A DNA stretch of 11,484 bases from NCBI GenBank assembly GCA_902806395.1, contig CADCWH010000096.1, forward strand, positions 1 through 11,484, given 5' to 3'. Positions 1 through 7,382 of the stretch are shown here, piece by piece (the first letter of the stretch is position 1; every line of letters starts with the position of its first letter). Made by a program: the position numbers and the translations under genes. Source of the stretch: an uncultured Thermomicrobiales bacterium. GTDB taxonomy: Bacteria > Chloroflexota > Chloroflexia > Thermomicrobiales > UBA6265. Below the pieces are notes generated by a model. The model was not told the origin of the DNA and made no database searches. It saw only the letters and a program-made list of their open reading frames with translations.

Positions 1-589
1 GAACATCCACCAGTCCCGCCACCACTGACGGCAGTGCTCCGTCCATCCCGGCGGCCACGATGACGACCTGACAGCCGTGTGCCATGGCTCGCTCCAACGG
101 TCGAACCAACCGGTGTAGCCCCGCCACGCCTACATCGTTGATGGCAACAACATCACAACCCATTTCCTCTGCCATCATCCGGGCCTCTCCAGCGACCGGT
201 AGGTCCGACGTCCCGGCAGCGACGATCGCGACTCGGCCACCGGATGGAGCGATCATATTGCCGGGTCGGGCCAACGTGACCGTCCGAGCCACCACATCGA
301 TTCTGATTTGCATGTCGCCCTCCAGGGTCTCGCGGAGGTGCTCCATGGTGTCCGCCCGGCAGCGGGCAGCGAGAGACCGGCCATTGATCGAAGCGAGCCG
401 GACCAACGCGTCGCGGACTTGCTGATTGGTCTTGTGCTCCGCCAGGACGACTTCCGGGATGCCGGTTCGGGCACGACGCGAGGGGTCGAGCCGTAATCCG
501 GTGTCGGGCCGGCCGTCCTCCTGGTCGGGCTCCGGTCCCAGAGCCGCCCGGATGGCATCGAATGGTCGTGGCCGCGATGTCTCGCTCAT
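1..589 (-). CDS. larB: LarB, nickel-pincer cofactor synthase (3' end outside window)
   Basis: The first 196 residues are visible; the C-terminus lies beyond the left edge. LarB proteins carboxylate the pyridinium ring of nicotinic acid adenine dinucleotide and release AMP, giving pyridinium-3,5-biscarboxylic acid mononucleotide. This is the first step to the nickel-pincer cofactor of lactate racemase and related LarA enzymes. In the sequence, residues about 35-110 form the LarB-specific N-terminal part (RTGIPEVVLAEHKT at 41-54). A PurE-like carboxylase domain follows, with AAGTSDLPVAGEA at 124-136, NDVGVAGLHR at 151-160 and AAGMDGALPSVVAGL at 179-193. The catalytic cysteine known near the C-terminus of the family cannot be seen here. 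The ATG overlaps the tlyA stop by 4 bases (ATGA), so translational coupling is likely. No larC or larE is visible. PurE itself is unlikely because of the N-terminal extension and the LarB wording of the motifs. Confidence 0.93.
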   Translation of the reverse strand, partial: MSETSRPRPFDAIRAALGPEPDQEDGRPDTGLRLDPSRRARTGIPEVVLAEHKTNQQVRDALVRLASINGRSLAARCRADTMEHLRETLEGDMQIRIDVVARTVTLARPGNMIAPSGGRVAIVAAGTSDLPVAGEARMMAEEMGCDVVAINDVGVAGLHRLVRPLERAMAHGCQVVIVAAGMDGALPSVVAGLVDV

Positions 590-1401
590 GTCACCCCGCC
601 CCGCGGTCCGACCCGTCGGCTCTCCGGATCGGCGGGTTCTTTCGGGGCCGGTGGAGCGACCGCGTCCGACCGCTCCAGAAGCGCGAGGAACTCCCGGTTC
701 CCGGCCGGACCCGTGATCGGGGAGACCATCAAGTCCCGCACGTCGAACCAAGCTGACGCGATGGTCAGGACCTCGGTCAGCACACGAGCATGGATGGCGG
801 CATCGCGCACGACTCCGCCCTTACCCACGTCGCGTGGCCCCGCCTCGAATTGAGGCTTGATGAGTGGCACGCACGTGCCACCGGACCGGAGCAGGCGGGC
901 CGCGACCGGCAGGATGAGTCTGAGAGAGATGAACGAGACATCGATCACGACGATGTCCACGGGCTCCGGCAGCCCGGCCAAGTACCGTGCATTGGTCCGG
1001 TCCATCACGACGACTCTCGGGTCGTCACGGATCGTCTGGTGGAGTTCACCGTAGCCCACGTCCACGGCGTACACACGAGCGGCCCCACGCTGCAGCGCGA
1101 CATCGGTAAATCCGCCGGTACTGGCGCCAAGGTCGGCGACGACTGCCCCATCGCAGGAGACACGGAAGACATCGAGAGCGGCGTCGAGCTTGGTCCCGCC
1201 GCGGCTAACGAATCGGGGCGGGACGGAGAGCGCGATCTCGTCGCCAGCATCGACAGGAGTGCTGGCGTGGCGGACCGGGTTGCCATTGAGCAAGACGTCT
1301 CCGGCAAGGATGAACGCCTTGGCCCGCGACCGGCTCTCCAACAGGCCTCGCCCGACTACGGCCTCGTCCAGGCGCTGGCGACGAGACCTTGGTCCGCTCA
1401 C
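586..1401 (-). CDS. tlyA: TlyA-family rRNA 2'-O-methyltransferase
   Basis: This is a 271-residue protein, the usual family length. Family members methylate the 2'-OH of cytidines in 16S and/or 23S rRNA; in mycobacteria this gives capreomycin sensitivity, and some homologues are called haemolysins. Residues about 9-62 form an S4 RNA-binding domain (LDEAVVGRGLLESRSRAKAF). The rest is an FtsJ/RrmJ-like Rossmann methyltransferase: RGGTKLDAAL at 67-76, the SAM loop ADLGASTGGFTD at 89-100, VIDVSFISL at 152-160 and IKPQFEAG at 181-188. K71, D154, K182 and E237 fit the K-D-K-E catalytic tetrad described for the mycobacterial enzyme. About 25 C-terminal residues, rich in Pro, Glu and Arg, look disordered. 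The GTG start overlaps the ruvC stop (GTGA), and the stop overlaps the larB start, so this is the middle of a coupled operon. Whether it modifies one or both rRNAs cannot be told from sequence alone. Confidence 0.95.
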   Translation of the reverse strand: MSGPRSRRQRLDEAVVGRGLLESRSRAKAFILAGDVLLNGNPVRHASTPVDAGDEIALSVPPRFVSRGGTKLDAALDVFRVSCDGAVVADLGASTGGFTDVALQRGAARVYAVDVGYGELHQTIRDDPRVVVMDRTNARYLAGLPEPVDIVVIDVSFISLRLILPVAARLLRSGGTCVPLIKPQFEAGPRDVGKGGVVRDAAIHARVLTEVLTIASAWFDVRDLMVSPITGPAGNREFLALLERSDAVAPPAPKEPADPESRRVGPRGGVT

Positions 1402-1892
1402 CCCGTCTGACCCGTGCGAGCCAAGAATGGCGCGGTCTGGGCATGGCAGAGGGCGATCGCCAGGGCATCGGCCGCGTCGTCGGGCCGAGGGATTGCGTCG
1501 AGCCCCAAGATGATCCGGACCATCTCCTGCATCTGCTTCTTGTCCGCCTTGCCATACCCAGCGATGGCGTGCTTGACCTCTGAAGGACTGTATTCGGCGA
1601 CCGTCACTCCCGACCGCGCGGCCGCGAGGAGGACCACTCCCCTCGCCTGCCCGACGGCGATGGCCGTCGTGACGTTGCGGGCGAAGAAGAGCTGCTCGAT
1701 CGCCAGGATCTCGGGTCGATGGTCACGGATCAGTCCGGTCACCGCGTCGAAGAGGTACGACAGGCGATCCGGCATAGGGGCCCCAGGCTCGGTCGCGAGC
1801 GCCCCGAAGTCGCGCAGGACTGGCCGGGGACCGTCCTCGATGATGCCGAACCCGAGCAACGCCGTGCCGGGGTCCACGCCGAGCACGATCAC
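1398..1892 (-). CDS. ruvC: RuvC, Holliday junction resolvase
   Basis: A 164-residue RuvC endonuclease, which cuts Holliday junctions symmetrically together with the RuvAB branch-migration motor. The RNase H-like fold starts at once with IVLGVDPGTALLGFG. The four acidic metal ligands are visible as D7, E66 (in AIEQLFFARN), D139 and D142 (in DDAADALAIA). SPSEVKHAIAGYGKADKKQM at 102-121 is the conserved DNA-contact segment. The reading frame is open up to 1991, but this extension overlaps yebC and is not RuvC-like. I chose the GTG at 1892 because it gives the canonical N-terminus and has AGGGG about six bases upstream. It lies 22 bases after the yebC stop and overlaps the tlyA start by 4 bases. 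The yebC-ruvC adjacency is also known from Escherichia coli; ruvA and ruvB are not adjacent here. Confidence 0.94.
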   Translation of the reverse strand: MIVLGVDPGTALLGFGIIEDGPRPVLRDFGALATEPGAPMPDRLSYLFDAVTGLIRDHRPEILAIEQLFFARNVTTAIAVGQARGVVLLAAARSGVTVAEYSPSEVKHAIAGYGKADKKQMQEMVRIILGLDAIPRPDDAADALAIALCHAQTAPFLARTGQTG

Positions 1893-1914
1893 CCGTCGCC
1901 CCTGTCTGTCCCGG

Positions 1915-2664
1915 CTATGGTCGGGCCTCGACCAGGGCCTCGTCCGGCACGTCGAGGTTGGAATAGACCTGCTGGACATCGTCCAGGTCATCGAGCTTAT
2001 CGAGCAGCCGGAGCGCCTTGACCGCGATGTCCGGATCGGGGGCCATCGTTGTGGTCGGCCGCATCGTCAGTTCGGCCGAATCGGCCTCGAATCCGGCCGA
2101 CGACAGCACCTCCTGGACGCGGTGGAGGCTCTGCGGATCGGTCCAGACCTCGACCGTTTCGTCCTCGACCTGGACATCGACCGCACCGGCGTCGATCGCG
2201 AGCAGGGCGAGATCATCGGCCGCGTCGGCGTTGGCGGTGATGGAGATGAGTCCCATCTGGTCGAACATCCAGCCGACGCTGCCGTTCTCGCCGAGGGTGC
2301 CTCCGCTCCGCGTCAATGCCGCCCGAACCTCACCGACCGTCCGGTTCTTGTTGTCAGTCATCGCCAGGATCATCACCGCGACGCCGCCGGGACCATATCC
2401 CTCGTAGTAGATTTCTTCATAGTTCTCGCCGCCATGCTCGGCGGAGCCGCGCTCGATCGCGCGGTCGATGTTGTCTTTGGGCATGCTCTCCGCTCGGGCC
2501 CGGTTCACCGCCAACCGCAATCGCGGATTCAGTTCCGGATCCGGCAAGCCCGCCCGCGCGGCAACCGTGATTTCGCGGGCCAGTCTGGTGAAGATCTGCC
2601 CTCGCTTGGCGTCGGCCGCCCCCTTCTTCCGCTTGATCGTCGACCACTTAGAGTGACCAGACAT
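1915..2664 (-). CDS. yebC: YebC/TACO1-family ribosome-associated factor
   Basis: A 249-residue full-length YebC protein. Members were long annotated as transcription regulators. More recent work on bacterial members, and on mitochondrial TACO1, points to a role on the ribosome in easing stalling at proline-rich stretches. The N-terminal signature MSGHSKWSTIKRKKGAADAK is complete. RGQIFTRLAREI follows at 21-32, YYEGYGPGGVA at 86-96, TDNKNRTV at 103-110 and GSVGWMF at 128-134. The C-terminus has LDDLDDVQQVYSN at 224-236, as in most members. The ATG at 2664 is fixed by the signature; GGGAG lies about nine bases upstream. It is the first gene of the yebC-ruvC-tlyA-larB operon and has its own promoter candidate. 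It ends in TAG, which shows that TAG is an ordinary stop in this genome. Confidence 0.97.
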   Translation of the reverse strand: MSGHSKWSTIKRKKGAADAKRGQIFTRLAREITVAARAGLPDPELNPRLRLAVNRARAESMPKDNIDRAIERGSAEHGGENYEEIYYEGYGPGGVAVMILAMTDNKNRTVGEVRAALTRSGGTLGENGSVGWMFDQMGLISITANADAADDLALLAIDAGAVDVQVEDETVEVWTDPQSLHRVQEVLSSAGFEADSAELTMRPTTTMAPDPDIAVKALRLLDKLDDLDDVQQVYSNLDVPDEALVEARP

Positions 2665-2751
2665 CGCCTATGACTCCCTCGATCCACCATCCGACCACGA
2701 AGTCGACACCGCGGGCTGACCGGGCCACCCGGACGTGGCGCGACAGGCGGG

Positions 2752-2760
2752 AGTATAGCA
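2752..2760 (-). promoter_or_regulatory. Extended -10 promoter candidate for the yebC operon
   Basis: On the minus strand this reads TGC followed by TATACT, a 5/6 match to TATAAT with the TGn extension, about 88 bases upstream of the yebC start. No good -35 hexamer is found at 16-18 bases, which fits an extended -10 promoter. It is the only strong -10 in the spacer in this direction. Predicted from sequence only. Confidence 0.5.
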
Positions 2761-2780
2761 CCGGGTTCCCTTAGCACCGG
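2756..2780. repeat. Direct repeat TAGCACCGG at the yebC promoter
   Basis: TAGCACCGG occurs at 2756-2764 and again at 2772-2780, 16 bases apart start to start. The first copy overlaps the -10 element on the minus strand and the second lies in the would-be spacer/-35 zone. It could be a two-site operator or a chance repeat; the sequence alone cannot decide. Confidence 0.4.
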
Positions 2781-2827
2781 TCGGGACCCCGTGGGCGCCG
2801 ATCGGGACTGGGCACCTTCACGCCCCC

Positions 2828-2856
2828 TTGAAACATGGGCAAAGCTGATCTAAGCT
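2828..2856 (+). promoter_or_regulatory. Candidate rpoD promoter
   Basis: TTGAAA (2828-2833) is followed after 17 bases by TAAGCT (2851-2856). The -35 is good (5/6), the -10 is poor (3/6) and the spacing is ideal. A TAGACT further down (from about 2913) is an alternative -10 but lacks a -35. Either would give a leader of more than 140 bases before rpoD. Confidence 0.33.
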
Positions 2857-3066
2857 CTTGGTACGAACCGGACCACAGGGCGATCGCCGAATGGCGGCCA
2901 CGACGAAGGGAGTAGACTCTAACGTAGTCATCCCGTCGCCGGAGGCCGCGATCAGGTGTCGCTGCCAATGCTGACGGGCATCGCGATGTCGCGATAGACC
3001 GAGAACCCCGCGTGCCGCGACCCGCCGCGGCCGCTCCGCCGTCAGCGAAGAGGTGGTGATTCCGGT

Positions 3067-4227
<1,161 letters not shown>

Positions 4228-4261
4228 AGGAACGTGTCCCGCAAACTGTGATCGCGACACC

Positions 4262-4298
4262 GACACCCGGGCGACCCTTCGCCCGGGTGTCTTCTTTG
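4262..4298 (+). terminator. Intrinsic terminator of rpoD
   Basis: A perfect 13-base-pair, GC-rich stem (4262-4274 with 4279-4291), a CCCT loop, and then TTCTTTG. It begins 35 bases after the rpoD stop. On the minus strand there is no T-tract, so it is directional for rpoD, although the hairpin lies only 12 bases past the convergent fabF stop and may also help there. Confidence 0.9.
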
Positions 4299-4303
4299 TC
4301 CCC

Positions 4304-5566
4304 CTACTCTGCCACGGCCTCGGGTGCTCGGAAGACGAGCGACACGTTATGTCCGCCGAAACCGAGGGAGTTGCTCATCACGGCATCGACCGCCACGTTT
4401 CGGGACACATTCGGGATCACGTCGATGTCGCAAGCCGGATCGGGGGTTTGGTAGTTGATCGTCGGCGGGAGGCAGCCGGTCTCCATCGCCTTGATGCTGA
4501 TGACGGCCTCGATCGCACCGGCGGCGCCGAGCAGGTGCCCCGTCATCGACTTGGTAGAACTCACCGGCAGGGTCGCTAGCCGTTCGCCGAATACGAGCCG
4601 GAGCGCCTGTGTCTCCAGTTCCTCGTTCAGCTTGGTCGAGGTGCCATGGGCATTGACGTACCCGATTGCGTCCGGATGCAGACCGGCGTCCGCTAGGGCA
4701 AGGGTCATCGCCCGCGCCGCCCCCACCCCACCCGGCGCCGGTTGGACGATGTGGTTGGCATCATCGGTGGAACCGTACCCCGCGAGTTCCGCCAACGGAC
4801 GTGCGCCGCGGCGCCGGGCGTGGTCGACGGATTCAAGGACGAGCGTCGCCGCCCCCTCCCCCATCACGAAGCCGTCGCGTCCCAGGTCGAACGGGCGGCT
4901 CGCCCCTGCCGGGTCCTCGTTCCGCGTCGAGAGGGCACCCATCGCATTGAAGCCGGCGATCGCCAGGCGAGCGATCGGGGCCTCCGAACCGCCCGCGATC
5001 ACCACGTCGGCATCGCCCCGCTCGATCAGTCGCATCGCCTCGCCGATGGCGTGGGCGGCGCTGGCGCAGGCAGAGGTCGGAGCGAAGTTCGACCCCGTCG
5101 CGCCAAGCGCGATTGCCACATTGCCGGCCGCCATGTTGGGCAGCAACATCGGCACGAAGAAGGGGCCGAGGCGACGGGGACCCTTCTGGTGGAGGGTCAT
5201 CGCCCCAGACTCGATCGTCTCGATCCCACCCATCGCCGTGCCGATGATGACCGCGACCCGGGATTGGTCTTCACCCGCCATGTCGAGGCCGGCGGCCTCG
5301 ACAGCTCCCAGGGCCGTGCTGACGGCGTACCAACTGAAGCGGTCCATCCGCCGGACCAATTTTCGGTCGATCCTGGCCTCAGGATCGAAATCGGTCACCT
5401 CGCCCGCGAAGCGCGTTTCCAGGTCGTCGGTCTCACACCGGGTCACCGTCGCGACCCCCGACCTGCCGGCCGCGATCGCCTCCCAGGCGGTCTCGAGCCC
5501 GGTGCCGACCGGCGACACGATGTCCATCCCCGTCACCACCACTCGTCGTCCCGCCTCTGTGGTCAT
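4304..5566 (-). CDS. fabF: Beta-ketoacyl-ACP synthase II (FabF)
   Basis: A 420-residue thiolase-fold condensing enzyme, full length for FabF. It extends acyl-ACP by two carbons with malonyl-ACP in cytosolic type II fatty acid synthesis. The N-terminus RRVVVTGMDIVSPVGTG is canonical. The nucleophile is C167 in TSACASA. The two histidines are H307 in NAHGTSTKLNE and H344 in SSTKSMTGHLLGAAGAIEA, where K339 also lies. MSNSLGFGGHNVSLVF at 397-412 is the C-terminal gate loop region. FabB-type and polyketide ketosynthases are less likely given length and motif wording, but chain-length preference cannot be read. The ATG has a GGGAGGG-rich region about nine bases upstream. Unlike many genomes there is no acpP directly upstream, so the gene seems to stand alone, convergent with rpoD and divergent from holA. 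Confidence 0.96.
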   Translation of the reverse strand: MTTEAGRRVVVTGMDIVSPVGTGLETAWEAIAAGRSGVATVTRCETDDLETRFAGEVTDFDPEARIDRKLVRRMDRFSWYAVSTALGAVEAAGLDMAGEDQSRVAVIIGTAMGGIETIESGAMTLHQKGPRRLGPFFVPMLLPNMAAGNVAIALGATGSNFAPTSACASAAHAIGEAMRLIERGDADVVIAGGSEAPIARLAIAGFNAMGALSTRNEDPAGASRPFDLGRDGFVMGEGAATLVLESVDHARRRGARPLAELAGYGSTDDANHIVQPAPGGVGAARAMTLALADAGLHPDAIGYVNAHGTSTKLNEELETQALRLVFGERLATLPVSSTKSMTGHLLGAAGAIEAVISIKAMETGCLPPTINYQTPDPACDIDVIPNVSRNVAVDAVMSNSLGFGGHNVSLVFRAPEAVAE

Positions 5567-5893
5567 CTTCCGTCCCTCCCGGCGCTCGCCGCCGTCGCCC
5601 TCATGCCTTGTGGGTCAGTCGTGACCATGATACGCTCGCGGCGTGACCGCTTCGGCGGTGTTCGTGATGCCAGATGATGTCTTGAGCCGATTCACTTGAG
5701 TCGGGAGCTCGCCGGCGTGGCGTCCGCGCCGCGTCCGGTTGGCGCCCACCTGCAAACGCAGGTTCAACGACTCCATCGCACACGGCACAGGCGGTGGCGG
5801 TCACGTCGCCACACCAGTCCCTCCCGCACCGTATCCCGCCCGACCCCCGCCCATGACGATCACCGGCCCATGTGCCGGGGAGGAGGCCGTCGC
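5567..5893. other. Divergent spacer between fabF and holA
   Basis: I find no convincing gene in these 327 bases. A minus-strand frame at 5601-5804 (67 codons, GTG start) begins TATACAVCDGVVEP, reminiscent of a small zinc ribbon, but it has no second cysteine pair and its third codon positions lose their GC bias after about ten codons. Small hairpins are ACCGC-TTCG-GCGGT (5646-5659) and ACCTGC-AAAC-GCAGGT (5748-5763). The holA ribosome site lies at the right end. The plus-strand frame reads through from 5696, but the first 66 codons do not look like HolA. Confidence 0.55.
5627..5632 (-). promoter_or_regulatory. Candidate -10 element for fabF
   Basis: On the minus strand the hexamer is TATCAT (5/6 to TATAAT), about 60 bases upstream of the fabF start. 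No recognisable -35 lies 16-18 bases upstream. Weak on its own, but it shares its wording with the -10 candidate at 7370-7375. Confidence 0.3.
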
Positions 5894-6946
5894 GTGATCG
5901 TCATCGTCCTCGGTCCCGACCGCGAGATGGCCCGCCGATCCGTCGAGGCATTGGTCCGGGAACACGACCCCGAGGGACAGAATACCGCCGTCCTCGACGG
6001 GCGAACCGCCTCGGTCGCCGACGTGACGACCCGGGCTGGTGCCGCCGGCTTCTTCGGCCAGCCGCGCGTCCTGGTCGTGCAGGACTTGCTCGGCCGGTGG
6101 TCGCGTGGTGATGCCGACGGCGGTGGAGACGAGGTACCGAAAACCGCGATGAAGGGTTTCGACGTCACGACCCTCTTCGCCGCCATCCCCGCGGAGAACG
6201 TCCTGATCCTGACGGACCCGAATCTGTCCACGGTCCCGGCCGCTGTCAAGAAAGCGTTGCCTCCCGGCACGAGGGTGATCGAGGGCGATCCACCACGCGG
6301 CCCTGCCCTGTTGTCCTGGCTCGCCGAGATCGCCGCCGCAGCCGGTGCCAGCCTGGACCAAGCGACCGCCCGTCATCTCGCCGACCACCTGTTTCCGAAA
6401 GCGTGGACGAGTAAGCCGGCCAATCCCCGCTATGACCGTCCGCCGGACCTCGAGTTGGCACGCAATGAGGTCGAGAAGTTGGCCGCCGGGGCCAATTTCG
6501 GCCGGATCGAGCGCCGACACATCGATGCCCTCTCCCCGCGCGGCGAACAGGACCGCCTCTTCCCGTTCACTGACGCCGTGGCACAGGGTCGACTCCCAGC
6601 AGCGCTGCTAGAGCTCGACCGGCTCCTGGCGGAAGGGGACGAACCGTTCCGCCTGACGGCCCAGCTCCACCAGCAGGTCGAGATGCGCTTCGCCCTGGCG
6701 GCGGGCGGACCCCGCCGAGACCCTGTCGCGATCGGGCGTGATCTCGGCCTCCCCAACCCTGCCCGAATGTCCAGCGTCGCCGCCAATCGCCGTTCGCGGG
6801 ACGGGGCCGATCGAGACCTCCTGCTCCGGACCCTGGAAACCGAGCGGCTGATGAAATCCGGTGGGTTGCGCAGCCCGGAGGACGTCATCTATCACTTGGT
6901 CACCGGCCAAGCGTTGGCCGGACGTGACGACGGGGGAGGAACCTAA
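5894..6946 (+). CDS. holA: DNA polymerase III delta subunit (HolA)
   Basis: A 350-residue clamp-loader delta subunit, the wrench that opens the beta sliding clamp. It begins IVIVLGPDREMARRSVEAL, a degenerate AAA+ N-terminus without a Walker A motif, as expected for delta. FFGQPRVLVVQDL at 53-65, NVLILTDPN at 102-110 and ELARNEVEKLAA at 187-198 fit the family. The collar part carries RLFPFTDAVAQG at 221-232 and LLELDRLLAEGDEPFRLTAQLHQQ at 238-261. The frame is open from 5696, but I chose the GTG at 5894: it has GGGAGGAGG seven bases upstream and starts exactly at the family N-terminus. Convergent rpsT follows, a pairing of holA and rpsT also common in Bacillota. The gene ends in a hairpin with the TAA in the loop. 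Confidence 0.93.
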   Translation: MIVIVLGPDREMARRSVEALVREHDPEGQNTAVLDGRTASVADVTTRAGAAGFFGQPRVLVVQDLLGRWSRGDADGGGDEVPKTAMKGFDVTTLFAAIPAENVLILTDPNLSTVPAAVKKALPPGTRVIEGDPPRGPALLSWLAEIAAAAGASLDQATARHLADHLFPKAWTSKPANPRYDRPPDLELARNEVEKLAAGANFGRIERRHIDALSPRGEQDRLFPFTDAVAQGRLPAALLELDRLLAEGDEPFRLTAQLHQQVEMRFALAAGGPRRDPVAIGRDLGLPNPARMSSVAANRRSRDGADRDLLLRTLETERLMKSGGLRSPEDVIYHLVTGQALAGRDDGGGT

Positions 6947-6961
6947 GTCCCTCCCCCGTCG
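6903..6961. terminator. Two hairpins at the holA/rpsT convergent junction
   Basis: First hairpin: CCGGCCAA-GCG-TTGGCCGG (6903-6921), inside the holA end. Second: a perfect 12-base-pair stem, CGACGGGGGAGG (6928-6939) with CCTCCCCCGTCG (6950-6961), whose 10-base loop holds the holA stop codon. Neither strand shows a T-tract, so these are not classical intrinsic terminators. They could stop or slow polymerase from both sides or protect mRNA 3' ends. Confidence 0.5.
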
Positions 6962-7004
6962 ACCCATCGTGGTTCGTTCCCGCAGTCGATGCCGCCCGAT
7001 CCAG

Positions 7005-7283
7005 TCAAGAGCCGGATGCGACCCTCAACGCGTTGAACTTCGCCATCAGGCGAGACTTGCGGCGCGCCGCGTTGTTACGGTGGATGACGCCCTTCGATCG
7101 CACCCGGTCGAGCGTGCTGACTGCCTGACGGGTAGCCACCTCGGCCGCCTCGACATCGCCGCCGCGGATCGCGATCTCGGCCTTCTTGACGAACGTCCGG
7201 GCCATTGATCTATAGGGTCGATTCTCGATCCGACGACGCTCCGAGACCCGGATCCGCTTCTGTGCCGACTTGCTGTGCGCCAA
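7005..7283 (-). CDS. rpsT: Ribosomal protein S20 with a TTG start
   Basis: A 92-residue bS20, a primary 16S rRNA-binding protein of the small subunit. The sequence is lysine/arginine-rich and helical: AHSKSAQKRIRVSERRRIEN at 2-21, RSMARTFVKKAEIAI at 25-39, and the C-terminal signature GVIHRNNAARRKSRLMAKFN at 65-84. The only start in the correct place is TTG at 7283, with GAAGGA nine bases upstream. Escherichia coli rpsT also starts with UUG, and that weak start is part of its autogenous control. It lies convergent with holA and divergent from murJ. Confidence 0.96.
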   Translation of the reverse strand: MAHSKSAQKRIRVSERRRIENRPYRSMARTFVKKAEIAIRGGDVEAAEVATRQAVSTLDRVRSKGVIHRNNAARRKSRLMAKFNALRVASGS

Positions 7284-7366
7284 CCTGTACCGTCCTTCTC
7301 ACTTGAGTCGATGAGTTCGATTTTCGCTATCATCGGGCACACGACGGTACCCCGTGTCCTACACGC

Positions 7367-7375
7367 TGCTATCAT
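7367..7375 (+). promoter_or_regulatory. Extended -10 candidate for murJ
   Basis: TGC followed by TATCAT (hexamer 7370-7375) forms an extended -10 about 125 bases upstream of the chosen murJ start. No clear -35 precedes it. A second GCTATCAT lies at 7326-7333, with TTGAGT 19 bases before its hexamer. AATAAT (7383-7388) is a further AT-rich alternative. Confidence 0.4.
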
Positions 7376-7382
7376 GGTAGCA
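7367..7382. repeat. 16-base near-palindrome in the rpsT/murJ spacer
   Basis: TGCTATCATGGTAGCA is a palindrome apart from one mismatched pair. It contains TATCAT on the plus strand and TACCAT on the minus strand, the -10 candidates of the two divergent promoters, so it may be a shared operator or just overlapping -10 elements. Confidence 0.55.

Larger units (their letters stand above)
2665..3066. other. Divergent spacer between yebC and rpoD
   Basis: Four hundred bases without a convincing gene. Short frames on both strands exist, but none has a family signature or a good ribosome site. The left part holds the yebC promoter and its direct repeat. The right part (about 2857-3066) would be a roughly 200-base rpoD leader if the plus-strand promoter is real. 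The leader contains the palindromes GGCGATCGCC (2879-2888) and CATCGCGATG (2979-2988) and an 8-base tandem, TCGCGATG/TCGCGATA, at 2981-2996. I recognise no known riboswitch, tRNA or T-box. Confidence 0.6.

Noticed and set aside
1414..2673. 419-codon plus-strand frame opposite ruvC and yebC
   Set aside because: It is the antisense shadow of two certain genes; long antisense frames are expected at this GC content and its product has no family signature.
2771..2780. CIRCE-like half site TTAGCAC near the yebC promoter
   Set aside because: The inverted partner GAGTGCTAA at nine bases is absent; the second copy is a direct repeat, so it is not a heat-shock operator.
2879..2888. GGCGATCGCC palindrome (contains the cyanobacterial HIP1 octamer)
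   Set aside because: A single copy in GC-rich DNA; no enrichment in the window and no other cyanobacterial trait.
4455..5624. 389- and 311-codon plus-strand frames opposite fabF
   Set aside because: Antisense shadows of a clear FabF gene with all catalytic residues; composition is Ser/Arg/Pro-rich and unlike a real protein.
5748..5775. tRNA-like segment (hairpin followed by GGTTCAA)
   Set aside because: The bases after GGTTCAA do not pair to form a T-arm, and no acceptor or anticodon stem can be drawn around it.
5801..6520. 239-codon minus-strand frame opposite holA
   Set aside because: It overlaps holA antisense, including its ribosome site, with no recognisable domain.
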